From an uncultured Sulfurovum sp. (GTDB taxonomy: Bacteria; Campylobacterota; Campylobacteria; Campylobacterales; Sulfurovaceae): 64,000 nt of DNA. A program made the position numbers and the translations under genes. Of the stretch, positions 8,658 through 18,482 are shown piece after piece. Under the pieces are notes generated by a model. It was not told the DNA's origin and did not search any database. It was given only the letters and a program-made list of their open reading frames with translations. The DNA lies in NCBI GenBank assembly GCA_902727935.1, contig CACVAX010000053.1:1-64000 (forward strand). Direction: 5' to 3'. How positions within the stretch are numbered: the stretch's first letter is position 1; each line of letters opens with the position of its first letter.

Positions 8658-8751
8658 ATCTCTCGGGGTGCTATTCTAAAAATAGCTGAGATAGCCTAAA
8701 TGGCTAGTCCGTTGAACTTGAACCAATTAACATTGGCGTAAGGAAGAGAAC
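8658..8751 (+). promoter_or_regulatory. TPP riboswitch (THI element) upstream of thiC
   Basis: The conserved TPP aptamer blocks are present in order: CTCTCGGGGTGC, then AGCTGAGA, then CCGTTGAACTTGAACC, then GGCGTAAGGAAGAGAA. A -10-like TATAAAT lies just upstream (8641-8647). The P3 arm contains TAGCCTAA (8692-8699), perfectly complementary to TTAGGCTA at 8773-8780 in the leader, a candidate alternative pairing for the expression platform. The 300-base gene-free stretch 8552-8854 is occupied by this leader. Confidence 0.95.
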
Positions 8752-8806
8752 TCATTTTATAAGCATTATTTTTTAGGCTAATGGTCTAAATATTTAATTT
8801 TATTAA

Positions 8807-10744
<1,938 letters not shown>

Positions 10745-10756
10745 GCTGTTTAGAGA

Positions 10757-10778
10757 GGGTAAAGTCAAGACTTTACCC
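10757..10778 (+). terminator. Hairpin after thiC
   Basis: GGGTAAAGTC and GACTTTACCC form a perfect 10-base stem 13 bases after the thiC stop. There is no long T run after it, so termination is likely but not assured. Confidence 0.55.
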
Positions 10779-10846
10779 AACTTAGGAATCAATAATAATA
10801 TCTTGCTATAATTTTCCATTAAAAAGATTATAACAAAAGGTTAAGA

Positions 10847-11254
10847 TTGGAACTTCAAAAAACAATTACTCGGGAAAATCTTGAAACATTGGTGACACTG
10901 TTTTACCATGGAGCCATGGACGACGACAAAATAGGTCACTACTTTATACTTGAACTTGGAACAGACATAACAAACTATGAATGGACAAAGCACATTGATA
11001 TTTTGGTAGATTTTTGGGCAAAAGTCTTTTTAGATGACCCTCTCTACAACTCTGATCCTTATGGACCTCACTTTACCATTGTTGGTTTAGAAAAAGAAGA
11101 TTTTACACGATGGGTAGAACTTTTTTCAAAAGCAGCCGATGAGATATATGTTCCAGAAGTAGCAAATCAATTCAAAGAAAAAGGAATTTCTTACTCTAAA
11201 GAATTTATCGAAAGACTCAAAATGAATCCAGAGAGTTCAGAACTGTTCTGGTAA
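10847..11254 (+). CDS. Group III truncated haemoglobin
   Basis: This is a 135-residue 2-over-2 globin of the group III (P) type found in Campylobacterota such as Campylobacter Ctb. Supporting features are the N-terminal LFYHGAM helix, the EWTKHIDILVDFWAKV segment containing the conserved Trp, the probable proximal His in GPHFTI (about residue 75), and the C-terminal Trp. Start is TTG with AAAGG 6 bases upstream; no in-frame ATG gives the full fold. Family members bind O2 or NO and have been linked to nitrosative stress and oxygen delivery. Its place between thiC and thiO is unusual. Confidence 0.85.
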   Translation: MELQKTITRENLETLVTLFYHGAMDDDKIGHYFILELGTDITNYEWTKHIDILVDFWAKVFLDDPLYNSDPYGPHFTIVGLEKEDFTRWVELFSKAADEIYVPEVANQFKEKGISYSKEFIERLKMNPESSELFW

Positions 11255-11270
11255 TACGTTTAATAAAGTT

Positions 11271-11348
11271 CTTGCAAAACTCTTTGGAGTCGGCGTGTTT
11301 ACACCCGAACAGAACGAGACTAAAGTCATCGTTTCCTAGTTTTACAAG
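11271..11348. repeat. Dispersed hairpin repeat, copy 1 (core 11286-11336)
   Basis: A 51-base core (11286-11336) matches the copy at 38813-38863 at 39 of 51 positions. It is flanked by imperfect inverted arms, CTTGCAAAACT at 11271-11281 and AGTTTTACAAG at 11338-11348 (one mismatch), so the whole unit folds as a long hairpin. It fills most of the gap between the globin and thiO genes. It is probably a small non-autonomous repeat that may also act as a terminator or processing site. Confidence 0.75.
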
Positions 11349-11380
11349 ATATCTAATTTAAAAAAGGAAATGGGAAAAAT

Positions 11381-12409
11381 ATGAACATAGCAATTGCAGG
11401 CGCAGGTTTAGTAGGAAGAGTTTTAGCACTAAATCTCTTGGCACAAGGACACACACTCACACTTCTTGACGAAGACAAAGCAGACGGTGACAAAGCAGCA
11501 GGTATGACAGCAGCCGGGATGCTCGCCGTATTTGCAGAGCTTGAAACAGCTGAATCAGCCATATTTGACTACGGTAAACGCTCCATTGAACTTTGGTTAC
11601 CTCTTTTAAAGTCCATAGGTATTGAAGACGCTTATCAATTAGCAGGAAGTATTATTACTGCTCACCCACAAGACTACTCTGAACTTGACCATTTCATTGC
11701 AACCCTTAAAAGTAAAGTAGAAGAGGCTTCAGATATTCAGTTGTTGGACAAAGCTGGTATTACTGAACTTGAACCCGACCTAGAACAACATAACAAAGCT
11801 TTTTACATTCCCCATGAAGGGCAAGTAAATGCCCAACAGTTTATGGCAACTTCTACAGAGTACCTTGTAAATCATCCTTCAGTAACATGGCATCAAGAAA
11901 CAAAGGTCGATAATGTTGCTGAAGGTGAAATCACCTTTAACAATCAAACTGAAGAGTTCGACTGGGTATTTGACAGTAGAGGACTTGGTGCAAATGAACA
12001 AATTAAAAATCTTCGAGGTGTAAGAGGTGAAGTTTTTTGGCTAGAAGCCCCTGAAGTTAAGATTAGCCGTCCCACACGTATGTTACACCCACGTTATAAA
12101 ATCTACATCGTTCCACGACCAAATGACCGTTATGTTATTGGTGCAACCGAAATAGAAAGCGAAGACAAAAGCCCAATGTCCGTACGTTCTTCACTTGAAC
12201 TGCTTTCAGCTGTCTACTCCATGCACTCTGGTTTTGCCGAAGCACGTATTGTCAACATGCTCACAAACTGTCGACCAACCCTTAAAGATAATTTACCTAA
12301 CATAGAACAAGGTAATAAACTAACACGTATTAATGGACTCTATCGACATGGTTATTTATTAGCACCTGCCATTGTCGAAAAAGCATTAAATGAAGGAATA
12401 AACAAATGA
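11381..12409 (+). CDS. thiO: Glycine oxidase-like FAD enzyme for the thiazole branch
   Basis: ThiO oxidises glycine to dehydroglycine with O2, feeding ThiG. The N-terminal dinucleotide-binding fingerprint is IAIAGAGLVGRVLALNL with the acidic strand end (LLDED), and the DAO-family C-terminal part has the RPTLKDNLPNI and GLYRHGYLLAPA segments. Length of 342 is normal. It overlaps thiS by 4 bases. Using ThiO instead of ThiH implies an oxygen-dependent route to the thiazole, consistent with a microaerobic or aerobic organism. The start ATG has a good AGGAAATGGG region upstream. Confidence 0.93.
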   Translation: MNIAIAGAGLVGRVLALNLLAQGHTLTLLDEDKADGDKAAGMTAAGMLAVFAELETAESAIFDYGKRSIELWLPLLKSIGIEDAYQLAGSIITAHPQDYSELDHFIATLKSKVEEASDIQLLDKAGITELEPDLEQHNKAFYIPHEGQVNAQQFMATSTEYLVNHPSVTWHQETKVDNVAEGEITFNNQTEEFDWVFDSRGLGANEQIKNLRGVRGEVFWLEAPEVKISRPTRMLHPRYKIYIVPRPNDRYVIGATEIESEDKSPMSVRSSLELLSAVYSMHSGFAEARIVNMLTNCRPTLKDNLPNIEQGNKLTRINGLYRHGYLLAPAIVEKALNEGINK

Positions 12410-12609
12410 TAAAAGTTTCAGTAAATGGTGAAATAAAAGAGCTGGATGAAAATCTAAATATCAAAGAGCTAATAGAAGTGCTAAACTACAAAACAAAAGG
12501 TTTTGCCGTGGCTGTGAATACAACCTTTGTTTCTATCAAAAGTTATGAAAATACCATCATCAATGATGGTGATACCATAGACATCTTAGCACCAGTTCAA
12601 GGGGGATAA
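12406..12609 (+). CDS. thiS: Sulfur carrier protein ThiS
   Basis: This 67-residue ubiquitin-fold protein carries sulfur as a C-terminal thiocarboxylate. It ends in the required Gly-Gly (PVQGG) and has the conserved NGE start and NTTFV segment. It overlaps thiO and is followed by thiG after three bases. The adenylating enzyme ThiF and the sulfurtransferase are not in this window. Confidence 0.95.
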   Translation: MIKVSVNGEIKELDENLNIKELIEVLNYKTKGFAVAVNTTFVSIKSYENTIINDGDTIDILAPVQGG

Positions 12610-12612
12610 TAA

Positions 12613-13413
12613 ATGAACACTACTAACGACACATGGGAAATAGGTGGAAAAACCTTAACAAGCCGAATGCTCATAGGTTCTGCACTCTACCCTAGTCCTG
12701 CCAATATGGAAGATGCTATTAAAGAGTCCCAAGCACAGATTGTAACCGTTGCCTTACGTAGACAAGCAGCTGGTGAAGGTGGAGGAAACAATTTTTGGGA
12801 CATCATTAAAGAACTCAACATTCATGTTCTTCCCAACACAGCTGGTTGTCACTCTGCCAAAGAAGCCATTACCACAGCACAAATGGCACGAGAAGTATTT
12901 GACACCAACTGGATAAAGCTAGAAGTGATTGGTGACCAATACAACTTACAACCTGACCCATTTGAAACAGTAAAAGCAGCTGAAATTCTCATCAAAGAGG
13001 GTTTTGAAGTTTTCCCTTATACTACCGATGACTTGGTAGTAGCAAAACGTTTGGCTGATGTAGGCTGTAAAATCCTTATGCCTTGGGGGTCGCCTATTGG
13101 TTCAGGTCAAGGTCTTATGAATCCAAGTAATTTAAAAGCCATAAGAAAACAGTTCCCAGAACTAAAACTCATTGTTGACGCAGGAATAGGAAAACCATCT
13201 GATGCTGTAGAAGCAATGCAGTTAGGTTATGATGGAATCTTACTAAATTCTGCCATTGCCTTAGCACAAGACCCTGTCAAGATGGCTGCTGCCTTTAAGT
13301 ACGCAACCCAAGCAGGTCGTTTAGGATATGAAGCAGGAGCAATGCAAAGACGTGAATTTGCCAGTCCCTCTACGCCCACGGTTGGTACGCCTTTTTGGCA
13401 TCAGTTTTCGTAA
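12613..13413 (+). CDS. thiG: Thiazole synthase
   Basis: ThiG condenses deoxyxylulose phosphate, dehydroglycine and ThiS-carried sulfur. The TIM-barrel sequence has the family hallmarks: LPNTAGC (about residues 75-81), KLEVIGD (about 98-104) with the Schiff-base Lys, [11 protein letters not shown] (about 155-165) and the [10 protein letters not shown] phosphate-binding loop. Length of 266 is typical. It sits in the tight thiO-thiS-thiG-thiE run. Confidence 0.97.
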   Translation: MNTTNDTWEIGGKTLTSRMLIGSALYPSPANMEDAIKESQAQIVTVALRRQAAGEGGGNNFWDIIKELNIHVLPNTAGCHSAKEAITTAQMAREVFDTNWIKLEVIGDQYNLQPDPFETVKAAEILIKEGFEVFPYTTDDLVVAKRLADVGCKILMPWGSPIGSGQGLMNPSNLKAIRKQFPELKLIVDAGIGKPSDAVEAMQLGYDGILLNSAIALAQDPVKMAAAFKYATQAGRLGYEAGAMQRREFASPSTPTVGTPFWHQFS

Positions 13414-13443
13414 AAATTGTTTAATCCTAAAACAAGGCAAATC

Positions 13444-14070
13444 ATGAAGTTCAAAAATACAGGTAATACCCCATTAGGAATCTACCCCTTAGTAGACCGA
13501 GCCTATAAATTAGAAATACTCTATTTATTAGGTATCACAACAGCCCAACTAAGAATTAAAGATTTAAAAAATAAAGAGCTAGAAAATGAAATAATCCACG
13601 CCATTAAAACTTCTGAAAAATACAATAGCAGACTTTTTATCAATGACCATTGGCAATTGGCTATTCAATATGAAGCTTATGGAATTCATTTAGGTCAAGA
13701 GGATCTGATAGAGAGCGATTTAAAAGCCATATATGATGCAGGTATTCGTTTGGGGATAAGCACTCACACTACTAAAGAGATAGAAATGGCTTTGGAGATA
13801 TCCCCTTCTTATTTAGCCATAGGACCAATTTTTAAAACGCAGTCTAAACTTGTTAATTACGAGACCGTGGGTATTGATGAGCTTCGAAAGTGGTCATCCC
13901 ATGTAGACTACCCTATTGTTGCGATTGGAGGTATTAATCTTGATAATATTGAAGAGATTATCAACACACCTAATGTTGATGGAATTGCCATGATTTCTGA
14001 ATTATTGAAGAATGGAGAAATATCAGAAAAGAAAATCAAAAAACTTTTAGAACTTTTTTCCAAACATTAG
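13444..14070 (+). CDS. thiE: Thiamine phosphate synthase
   Basis: ThiE joins the pyrimidine and thiazole phosphates. The signs are the QLRIKD strand, the INDHWQLA motif, GIHLGQEDL, GISTHT and the C-terminal phosphate loop VAIGGI. The reading frame also allows a TTG start at 13417, but ATG at 13444 has AAGG 6 bases before it and gives the usual N-terminus, so I chose it (208 residues). It ends the thiamine operon. Confidence 0.93.
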   Translation: MKFKNTGNTPLGIYPLVDRAYKLEILYLLGITTAQLRIKDLKNKELENEIIHAIKTSEKYNSRLFINDHWQLAIQYEAYGIHLGQEDLIESDLKAIYDAGIRLGISTHTTKEIEMALEISPSYLAIGPIFKTQSKLVNYETVGIDELRKWSSHVDYPIVAIGGINLDNIEEIINTPNVDGIAMISELLKNGEISEKKIKKLLELFSKH

Positions 14071-14097
14071 TTCCAAATAGTAGAGGATAAATCTTAC

Positions 14098-14156
14098 TGT
14101 TACAAAGTATACCATTAAAGTGTTACCAAAGGTTACCCATGTATAATTAGGTTACA
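14098..14156 (+). promoter_or_regulatory. Cluster of four GTTAC boxes upstream of ispDF-cemR
   Basis: TGTTACA (14098-14104), TGTTACC (14121-14127), GGTTACC (14131-14137) and GGTTACA (14150-14156) lie in the same orientation within 59 bases. The first is an exact match to the HP1021 box as I recall it (TGTT, A or T, C, A or T) and the others differ at one or two positions. Since the operon encodes the HP1021/CemR homologue, this looks like an autoregulatory operator. That role is inference. Confidence 0.55.
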
Positions 14157-14176
14157 CTTTTAAAAAGGAAATACTA

Positions 14177-15313
14177 TTGAGTGATATTACGCTTATTCTT
14201 TTAGGTGCAGGTTCAGCTTCTCGCTTTTCTTTGCCTCCTAAAAAGCAATGGTTATGGATTGAAGAACAACCACTTTGGCTTAAAGTTACTAATGATTTCC
14301 AAAAAATTCATGACTTTAGAAATACCATTATAGTGTCATCTAGAGATGATATTAACAGCATGTCAAACTTTATAACCCATGATTTTGTTGAAGGTGGAAA
14401 CAGTCGTCAGCAATCACTTAAGAATGCACTTAAAGAAGTGAAAACTCCTTATGTTTTGGTTTCAGATATTGCACGATGTTGCTTAGATGAGGCTATGATA
14501 AAACGTGTAATTTCAGCAAAAAAGAACAGAAGCTGTGTAGTTCCTACACTTAAAATGGTTGATACCCTCTATTTTGAGAATTCTCCCATAAACCGTGAAG
14601 CCACAAAAATCATTCAAACCCCTCAACTCTCTGATACCCAAACCCTTAAAGAAGCTTTGGCTTCAAATCAAGAATTTACAGATGACAGTTCAGCCCTTGC
14701 CTCCATGGGTGGGGAAATCATTTTTGTAGAAGGTTCAGTAAAAGCCCATAAGCTCACCACGGTTGAAGACCTTTCCAAAATGAACTGTTTAAAAGCACCT
14801 TCACAACGTGCATTAACAGGTTTTGGGATTGACATTCACCCTTTTGAAGAGGGCAAACAAATGGTACTTTGTGGTGTTGATATAGATTCACCTTTTGGTT
14901 TTAAAGCACATAGTGATGGAGATGTTGCTATTCATGCCCTTATTGATGCCCTGCTTGGAGCTTCTGGGCTGGGTGATATTGGTGAGTTTTATCCTGATAC
15001 TTCAGATGAATTTAAAGGAGCTGATTCTCGTGAACTTTTACTTGATACCGTACAAAGGTTAAAAGATTTAGGCTATGTGATTGGCAATGTAGATTTAGCC
15101 ATAATTGCCCAAACTCCTAGACTTTTAAAGTACAAAAAAGACATGCGATTTAAACTTGCAAACTTACTTAACCTAAGACCTAACCTTGTTAATATTAAAG
15201 CTACCACAGCTGAAAAGTTAGGTTGGATTGGACGAAAAGAAGGCGTAGCTGTTGAAGCTGTTGCCACTTTATACTATTACGATTGGACGAAAAATGAAAA
15301 TTACCATAATTGA
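14177..15313 (+). CDS. ispDF: Bifunctional IspD/IspF isoprenoid enzyme
   Basis: The fused protein performs two steps of the MEP pathway: cytidylyl transfer to MEP (IspD, about residues 1-205) and cyclisation to MEcPP (IspF, about 215-378). IspD has a nucleotide-binding loop GAGSASRF. IspF has GFGIDIHPF and the HSDGDVAIHALIDALLGA zinc-site block. Fusion is typical of Campylobacterota. The TTG start at 14177 is supported by AAAAAGGA upstream; the IspD start loop leaves little room for any later start. It overlaps cemR by 20 bases. Confidence 0.95.
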   Translation: MSDITLILLGAGSASRFSLPPKKQWLWIEEQPLWLKVTNDFQKIHDFRNTIIVSSRDDINSMSNFITHDFVEGGNSRQQSLKNALKEVKTPYVLVSDIARCCLDEAMIKRVISAKKNRSCVVPTLKMVDTLYFENSPINREATKIIQTPQLSDTQTLKEALASNQEFTDDSSALASMGGEIIFVEGSVKAHKLTTVEDLSKMNCLKAPSQRALTGFGIDIHPFEEGKQMVLCGVDIDSPFGFKAHSDGDVAIHALIDALLGASGLGDIGEFYPDTSDEFKGADSRELLLDTVQRLKDLGYVIGNVDLAIIAQTPRLLKYKKDMRFKLANLLNLRPNLVNIKATTAEKLGWIGRKEGVAVEAVATLYYYDWTKNENYHN

Positions 15314-16178
15314 AAATGAGCTTTACTTGGCTCAAAGTATCTCAGCGAAGCTTGGACAAGCAGGATATGACACTGAGGTTTACTCTTCGGTTAAAGAAGC
15401 TATGAGTACCAGTACGGGTGATGCTTATCTGCTCTCAACAAATCTTCCTGGTCAAAATTTTAATTCACTGATTACGAAGTATAAAGAAAAAATCATTATT
15501 TTAATGGTTTCTTATATCAACAATGATACCGTGGCAGCTCCCTTAAAATTAGGGGCGAATGACTACATTGTTAAACCATTTATTATTGAAGAGCTTCAAA
15601 GAAAAATTGAGCATTATAAAGAGTATCAAACCCTTAAAAAGTACAAAACGCTTTACCGAGAATACAATGAATATTTACTGCAAGATATAAATATTGATGA
15701 AGATATCGACAAAATGTCTTCTCCTCTTTTGGTGCTAACAAACTATGTCAAGCTTGTTGATAAACTGGCTTTTACTTATGCCAAACAAAAAGACCGAGTA
15801 CTCTCATTTGTTCCTCTTGGAAGTAAAGATTGGAAATCAAAAATAGAAAAAGCCAATGTGAAACACTTGCTCTATATTTCTGATTTACAAACCCTCAAAA
15901 AGGCTGAACGCGAACAACTTTTTGATATACTCGAAGGGCGTGATTTTATTATCTCAACGACCTCTGAAATTGAGACAAGTTATAAAACAATTGAAATTAA
16001 TACCGACAACAAACTCTATGACCAAAATGAAATTTTGACCATAGATGATTATGTAAAATTTATCGTAAATAACTTTCAGTACTCCTACCCAGATACTGAA
16101 CTTTCTAAAAAGTTAGGTATCTCAAGAAAAAGCTTATGGGAGAAAAGGAAAAAATATGGCATCTTCAAAAAGAAATAG
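15294..16178 (+). CDS. cemR: Orphan pseudo-receiver response regulator, HP1021/CemR family
   Basis: The receiver-like domain (1 to about 115) keeps the acidic N-terminus (IENE, residues 6-9) and the distal Lys (K94 in DYIVKPF), but the phospho-acceptor Asp is replaced by Ser48 (LLSTNLPG). H. pylori HP1021 has the same change and the same neighbour (HP1020 is ispDF), so the call rests on both sequence and synteny. A Fis-type HTH ends the protein (about 258-294). The family controls energy metabolism, oxidative stress and, in H. pylori, oriC. I chose the ATG at 15294, not 15252, because the receiver fold starts there. Confidence 0.88.
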   Translation: MKITIIENELYLAQSISAKLGQAGYDTEVYSSVKEAMSTSTGDAYLLSTNLPGQNFNSLITKYKEKIIILMVSYINNDTVAAPLKLGANDYIVKPFIIEELQRKIEHYKEYQTLKKYKTLYREYNEYLLQDINIDEDIDKMSSPLLVLTNYVKLVDKLAFTYAKQKDRVLSFVPLGSKDWKSKIEKANVKHLLYISDLQTLKKAEREQLFDILEGRDFIISTTSEIETSYKTIEINTDNKLYDQNEILTIDDYVKFIVNNFQYSYPDTELSKKLGISRKSLWEKRKKYGIFKKK

Positions 16179-17346
16179 TCAGTTACATATTGATGCTGAA
16201 GCATTATCAACCTTAGCATTGGTTCAAGAAGGACTTATTAGTCCTGTAGACAAACTAATGAATGAGAAGGAATCCATCGAAGTACGTAAAACAAAAACCT
16301 ACAAAGGGGTCTCTTTTCCTTTTCCTTTTCTCTTAACGCCTTATGGTAAAAGAAATGAAGAGTGTTTAAAATCTTTGAGTAAAGGAGATGTCGTTCAACT
16401 CGTTCATCAAAGAACTGTTGTGGGTGAACTAACCGTCGATGAAACTTTTCCCATTGATATTAGTGCGCGTTTAAAATGTATCTATGGAACAGATGATGAA
16501 ACGCATCCTGGTGTTAAAAGCACCATGAAAAGACTTGGAAGCATGGCCGTAACAGGTGACTATCAAGTGAACTATCCACTCATTTCTGCTTCAAAAAAAA
16601 TGGTACAAGCAAAAATAAAAGAGACCGAAGCCAAAAATGTTTCTGCTTTAGTTTTAGCTGCTAATCCACTCAACCGAGCACATGAGCGAATGATTAGACA
16701 AGCCATTGACCAATCAGATTTAGTCGTTATCTTTTTATTAAAACCATTTGAAGCAACTGGGTTACGATATGATGTAAGATACGATGCCCTTTTAACCTTT
16801 GTTGAAAGCTTTTTACCAGCCAATAAAGTTGTGGTAGCTCCTTTAGAAAATTCTTACATTTTCGCTGGTTATAATGAATTGATTTTAGATGCTTTAGTGG
16901 CTAAAAACTATGGTTGTCATAATCTCATCATTGGTAAAAACCATGCAGGGCTTGGACTTTTTTATGACCATGATAAACTCAATTCTATTTTTGATGCGAC
17001 CAAAGACATTAACATCAATGTCACCACCGTTGAGCAATATGTCTACTGTAATAAATGCCGTACCTTAGTAAGCCTCAAAGCCTGTCCACATGGACAACAC
17101 CATCATATACACTATCATTCAGCTTCTATTTTAACACTGATAAATGCTGGAATGATGCCACCATCGGTTCTAATGCGAAGAGAAGTATCTGCCAGTATTT
17201 TAAGTACTCTTTTCCCTGAAAGATTTGAGCATTTACAAGAACTTTACGATGCACTCATGCCCAACGATGGACTAATGGAAGAACACAGCGAAGAGGATTT
17301 TTACATTAAGCTGATGGGACTTTATCAAACCACTTCTTTAACATAA
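16156..17346 (+). CDS. ATP-sulfurylase (Sat)-like protein with altered active site
   Basis: The overall architecture is that of homo-oligomeric sulfate adenylyltransferase: an N-terminal PUA-like domain, a catalytic domain with NYGCHNLIIGKNHAG (about 251-265), and the C-terminal CPHGQHHH ... MPPSVLMRREV segment (about 310-344). The key residues are changed. The QTRNPxHRAH block reads LAANPLNRAHE (about 167-177), so Gln, Arg and the first His are gone. The family PRE segment reads YNE (about 239-241) and GRDH reads GKNH. It is probably not a functional ATP sulfurylase; another nucleotidyl or regulatory role is possible. It overlaps cemR by 23 bases. Confidence 0.75.
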   Translation: MASSKRNSQLHIDAEALSTLALVQEGLISPVDKLMNEKESIEVRKTKTYKGVSFPFPFLLTPYGKRNEECLKSLSKGDVVQLVHQRTVVGELTVDETFPIDISARLKCIYGTDDETHPGVKSTMKRLGSMAVTGDYQVNYPLISASKKMVQAKIKETEAKNVSALVLAANPLNRAHERMIRQAIDQSDLVVIFLLKPFEATGLRYDVRYDALLTFVESFLPANKVVVAPLENSYIFAGYNELILDALVAKNYGCHNLIIGKNHAGLGLFYDHDKLNSIFDATKDININVTTVEQYVYCNKCRTLVSLKACPHGQHHHIHYHSASILTLINAGMMPPSVLMRREVSASILSTLFPERFEHLQELYDALMPNDGLMEEHSEEDFYIKLMGLYQTTSLT

Positions 17347-17366
17347 ACAATACAATAGGTAATACA

Positions 17367-17858
17367 ATGACTTTAAATCGACTTTTTATAACATTTTTTG
17401 GCACAGGCCTAGCACCTAAAGCACCAGGAACTGTAGGTTCTTTTGCTGCTTTGCTAGTAGGCGTTGCTCTTTTAGAAGTAATCCCCATGCAAACACTTTT
17501 CATGTTAACCATTGCCATTACAATCATTGGTATTTTTGAAATTAACAAATATGAAAAAGCCACCAACTCCCATGATGACAAAAGCATCGTCATTGATGAA
17601 GTAGCAGGAATGTGGATAGCTTTGATGTTTGCTCTAGCAACAGCCCAAACACTCAGTTATGCTTACGCTTATGAAATTGCTATTGTAGGAAGTTTCGCAG
17701 CCTTTAGACTTTTCGATATTTGGAAACCCTCACTCATTGGGGTAATCGACCGAAAAGTAAAAGGGGGATTAGGTGTTATGGGAGATGATCTTTTAGCTGG
17801 TATTGCAGGTGGATTGTTGACCATTGTTTTACTGCTTGGATTGGATAAGGTTTTGTAA
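17367..17858 (+). CDS. pgpA: Phosphatidylglycerophosphatase A
   Basis: PgpA removes the terminal phosphate of phosphatidylglycerophosphate in the inner membrane. Signatures are GLAPKAPGTVGS at about residues 14-25, DEVAGMW at about 77-83 and the DIWKP loop, with three or four membrane helices. Length of 163 is standard. It is the last gene of the ispDF-cemR-sat-like-pgpA run, 20 bases after the previous stop, and converges on the gene at 17868. Confidence 0.93.
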   Translation: MTLNRLFITFFGTGLAPKAPGTVGSFAALLVGVALLEVIPMQTLFMLTIAITIIGIFEINKYEKATNSHDDKSIVIDEVAGMWIALMFALATAQTLSYAYAYEIAIVGSFAAFRLFDIWKPSLIGVIDRKVKGGLGVMGDDLLAGIAGGLLTIVLLLGLDKVL

Positions 17859-17867
17859 AATTATACC

Positions 17868-18233
17868 CTATCCAAGAACCACCCCATCCACCCCACACTT
17901 TGCCATCTCTTCTATTTCACCCTCTTTTATAAGAGCCAAAACACGCACATCAAAAAGATAATTTTGAGCAATGGGCATAAGCTCTTTGGCTAACTCTTTT
18001 GTACAAAGCACATAAGTAGCTCCTAACAAGTTGGCTAACATTGCTTCTTCTATGCTTTCTATTTCTAATACATAGGACAATACATTTTTTTGACAATGCT
18101 TTGCAATGCTTAAGGAATTTGATAGAGGTTTTAACTGAAGCAGTGCATTTGCAGGAGTTTTAGCAATCTCTTCAAGAGTTTCCACAGCATAAAACGCTTC
18201 ACTCTCTAAGTATTCATGTCCAAAGATTTGCAT
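17868..18233 (-). CDS. Conserved-looking hypothetical protein
   Basis: This is a soluble 121-residue protein without signal peptide or membrane helix. The alternating helix and strand pattern with AKCGVDGVVLG at the C-terminus recalls half of a TIM barrel, but no catalytic motif is visible. It starts 3 bases after the upstream stop, so it is probably co-transcribed with the PP0621-like gene and rsmG. Function not recognised. Confidence 0.65.
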   Translation of the reverse strand: MQIFGHEYLESEAFYAVETLEEIAKTPANALLQLKPLSNSLSIAKHCQKNVLSYVLEIESIEEAMLANLLGATYVLCTKELAKELMPIAQNYLFDVRVLALIKEGEIEEMAKCGVDGVVLG

Positions 18234-18236
18234 TGA

Positions 18237-18473
18237 TTATTTTTTAACCTTATTTAAACATTCCGAAGAACAATACGCTTTTTTTTGATAGATAAGTGCA
18301 TCTTCTTCGGTCATATACGTTCCACAAGCTGCACACTCTGAAGTGGCTTCTATCTGTCCAAATTCATGTTCTTCTTCTTTCTTTTCAGGTCTATCTAAAA
18401 AAGGAATTTTTCCTCCAAATAAACGGTAAAGTAGTACCAAAACAATACCCACAAAAATAATTTTTAACCACAT
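18237..18473 (-). CDS. PP0621-family small membrane zinc-ribbon protein
   Basis: The N-terminal membrane helix (about residues 3-20) is followed by a charged linker and a four-Cys module: CAACG at about 53-57 and, after an Ala-Leu-Ile-Tyr stretch, CSSEC at about 69-73. This layout matches the PP0621/MYND-like family of unknown function. It lies in a tight minus-strand run with rsmG (9 bases) and the hypothetical gene. Confidence 0.75.
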   Translation of the reverse strand: MWLKIIFVGIVLVLLYRLFGGKIPFLDRPEKKEEEHEFGQIEATSECAACGTYMTEEDALIYQKKAYCSSECLNKVKK

Positions 18474-18482
18474 AAGAATCCT

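Noticed and set aside
12406-12609. ThiS as MoaD
   Set aside because: Context of thiO and thiG decides for ThiS, although both folds end in Gly-Gly.
16156-17346. Functional sulfate adenylyltransferase
   Set aside because: The catalytic Gln, Arg and His of the family are substituted, and there are no sulfate assimilation genes nearby.
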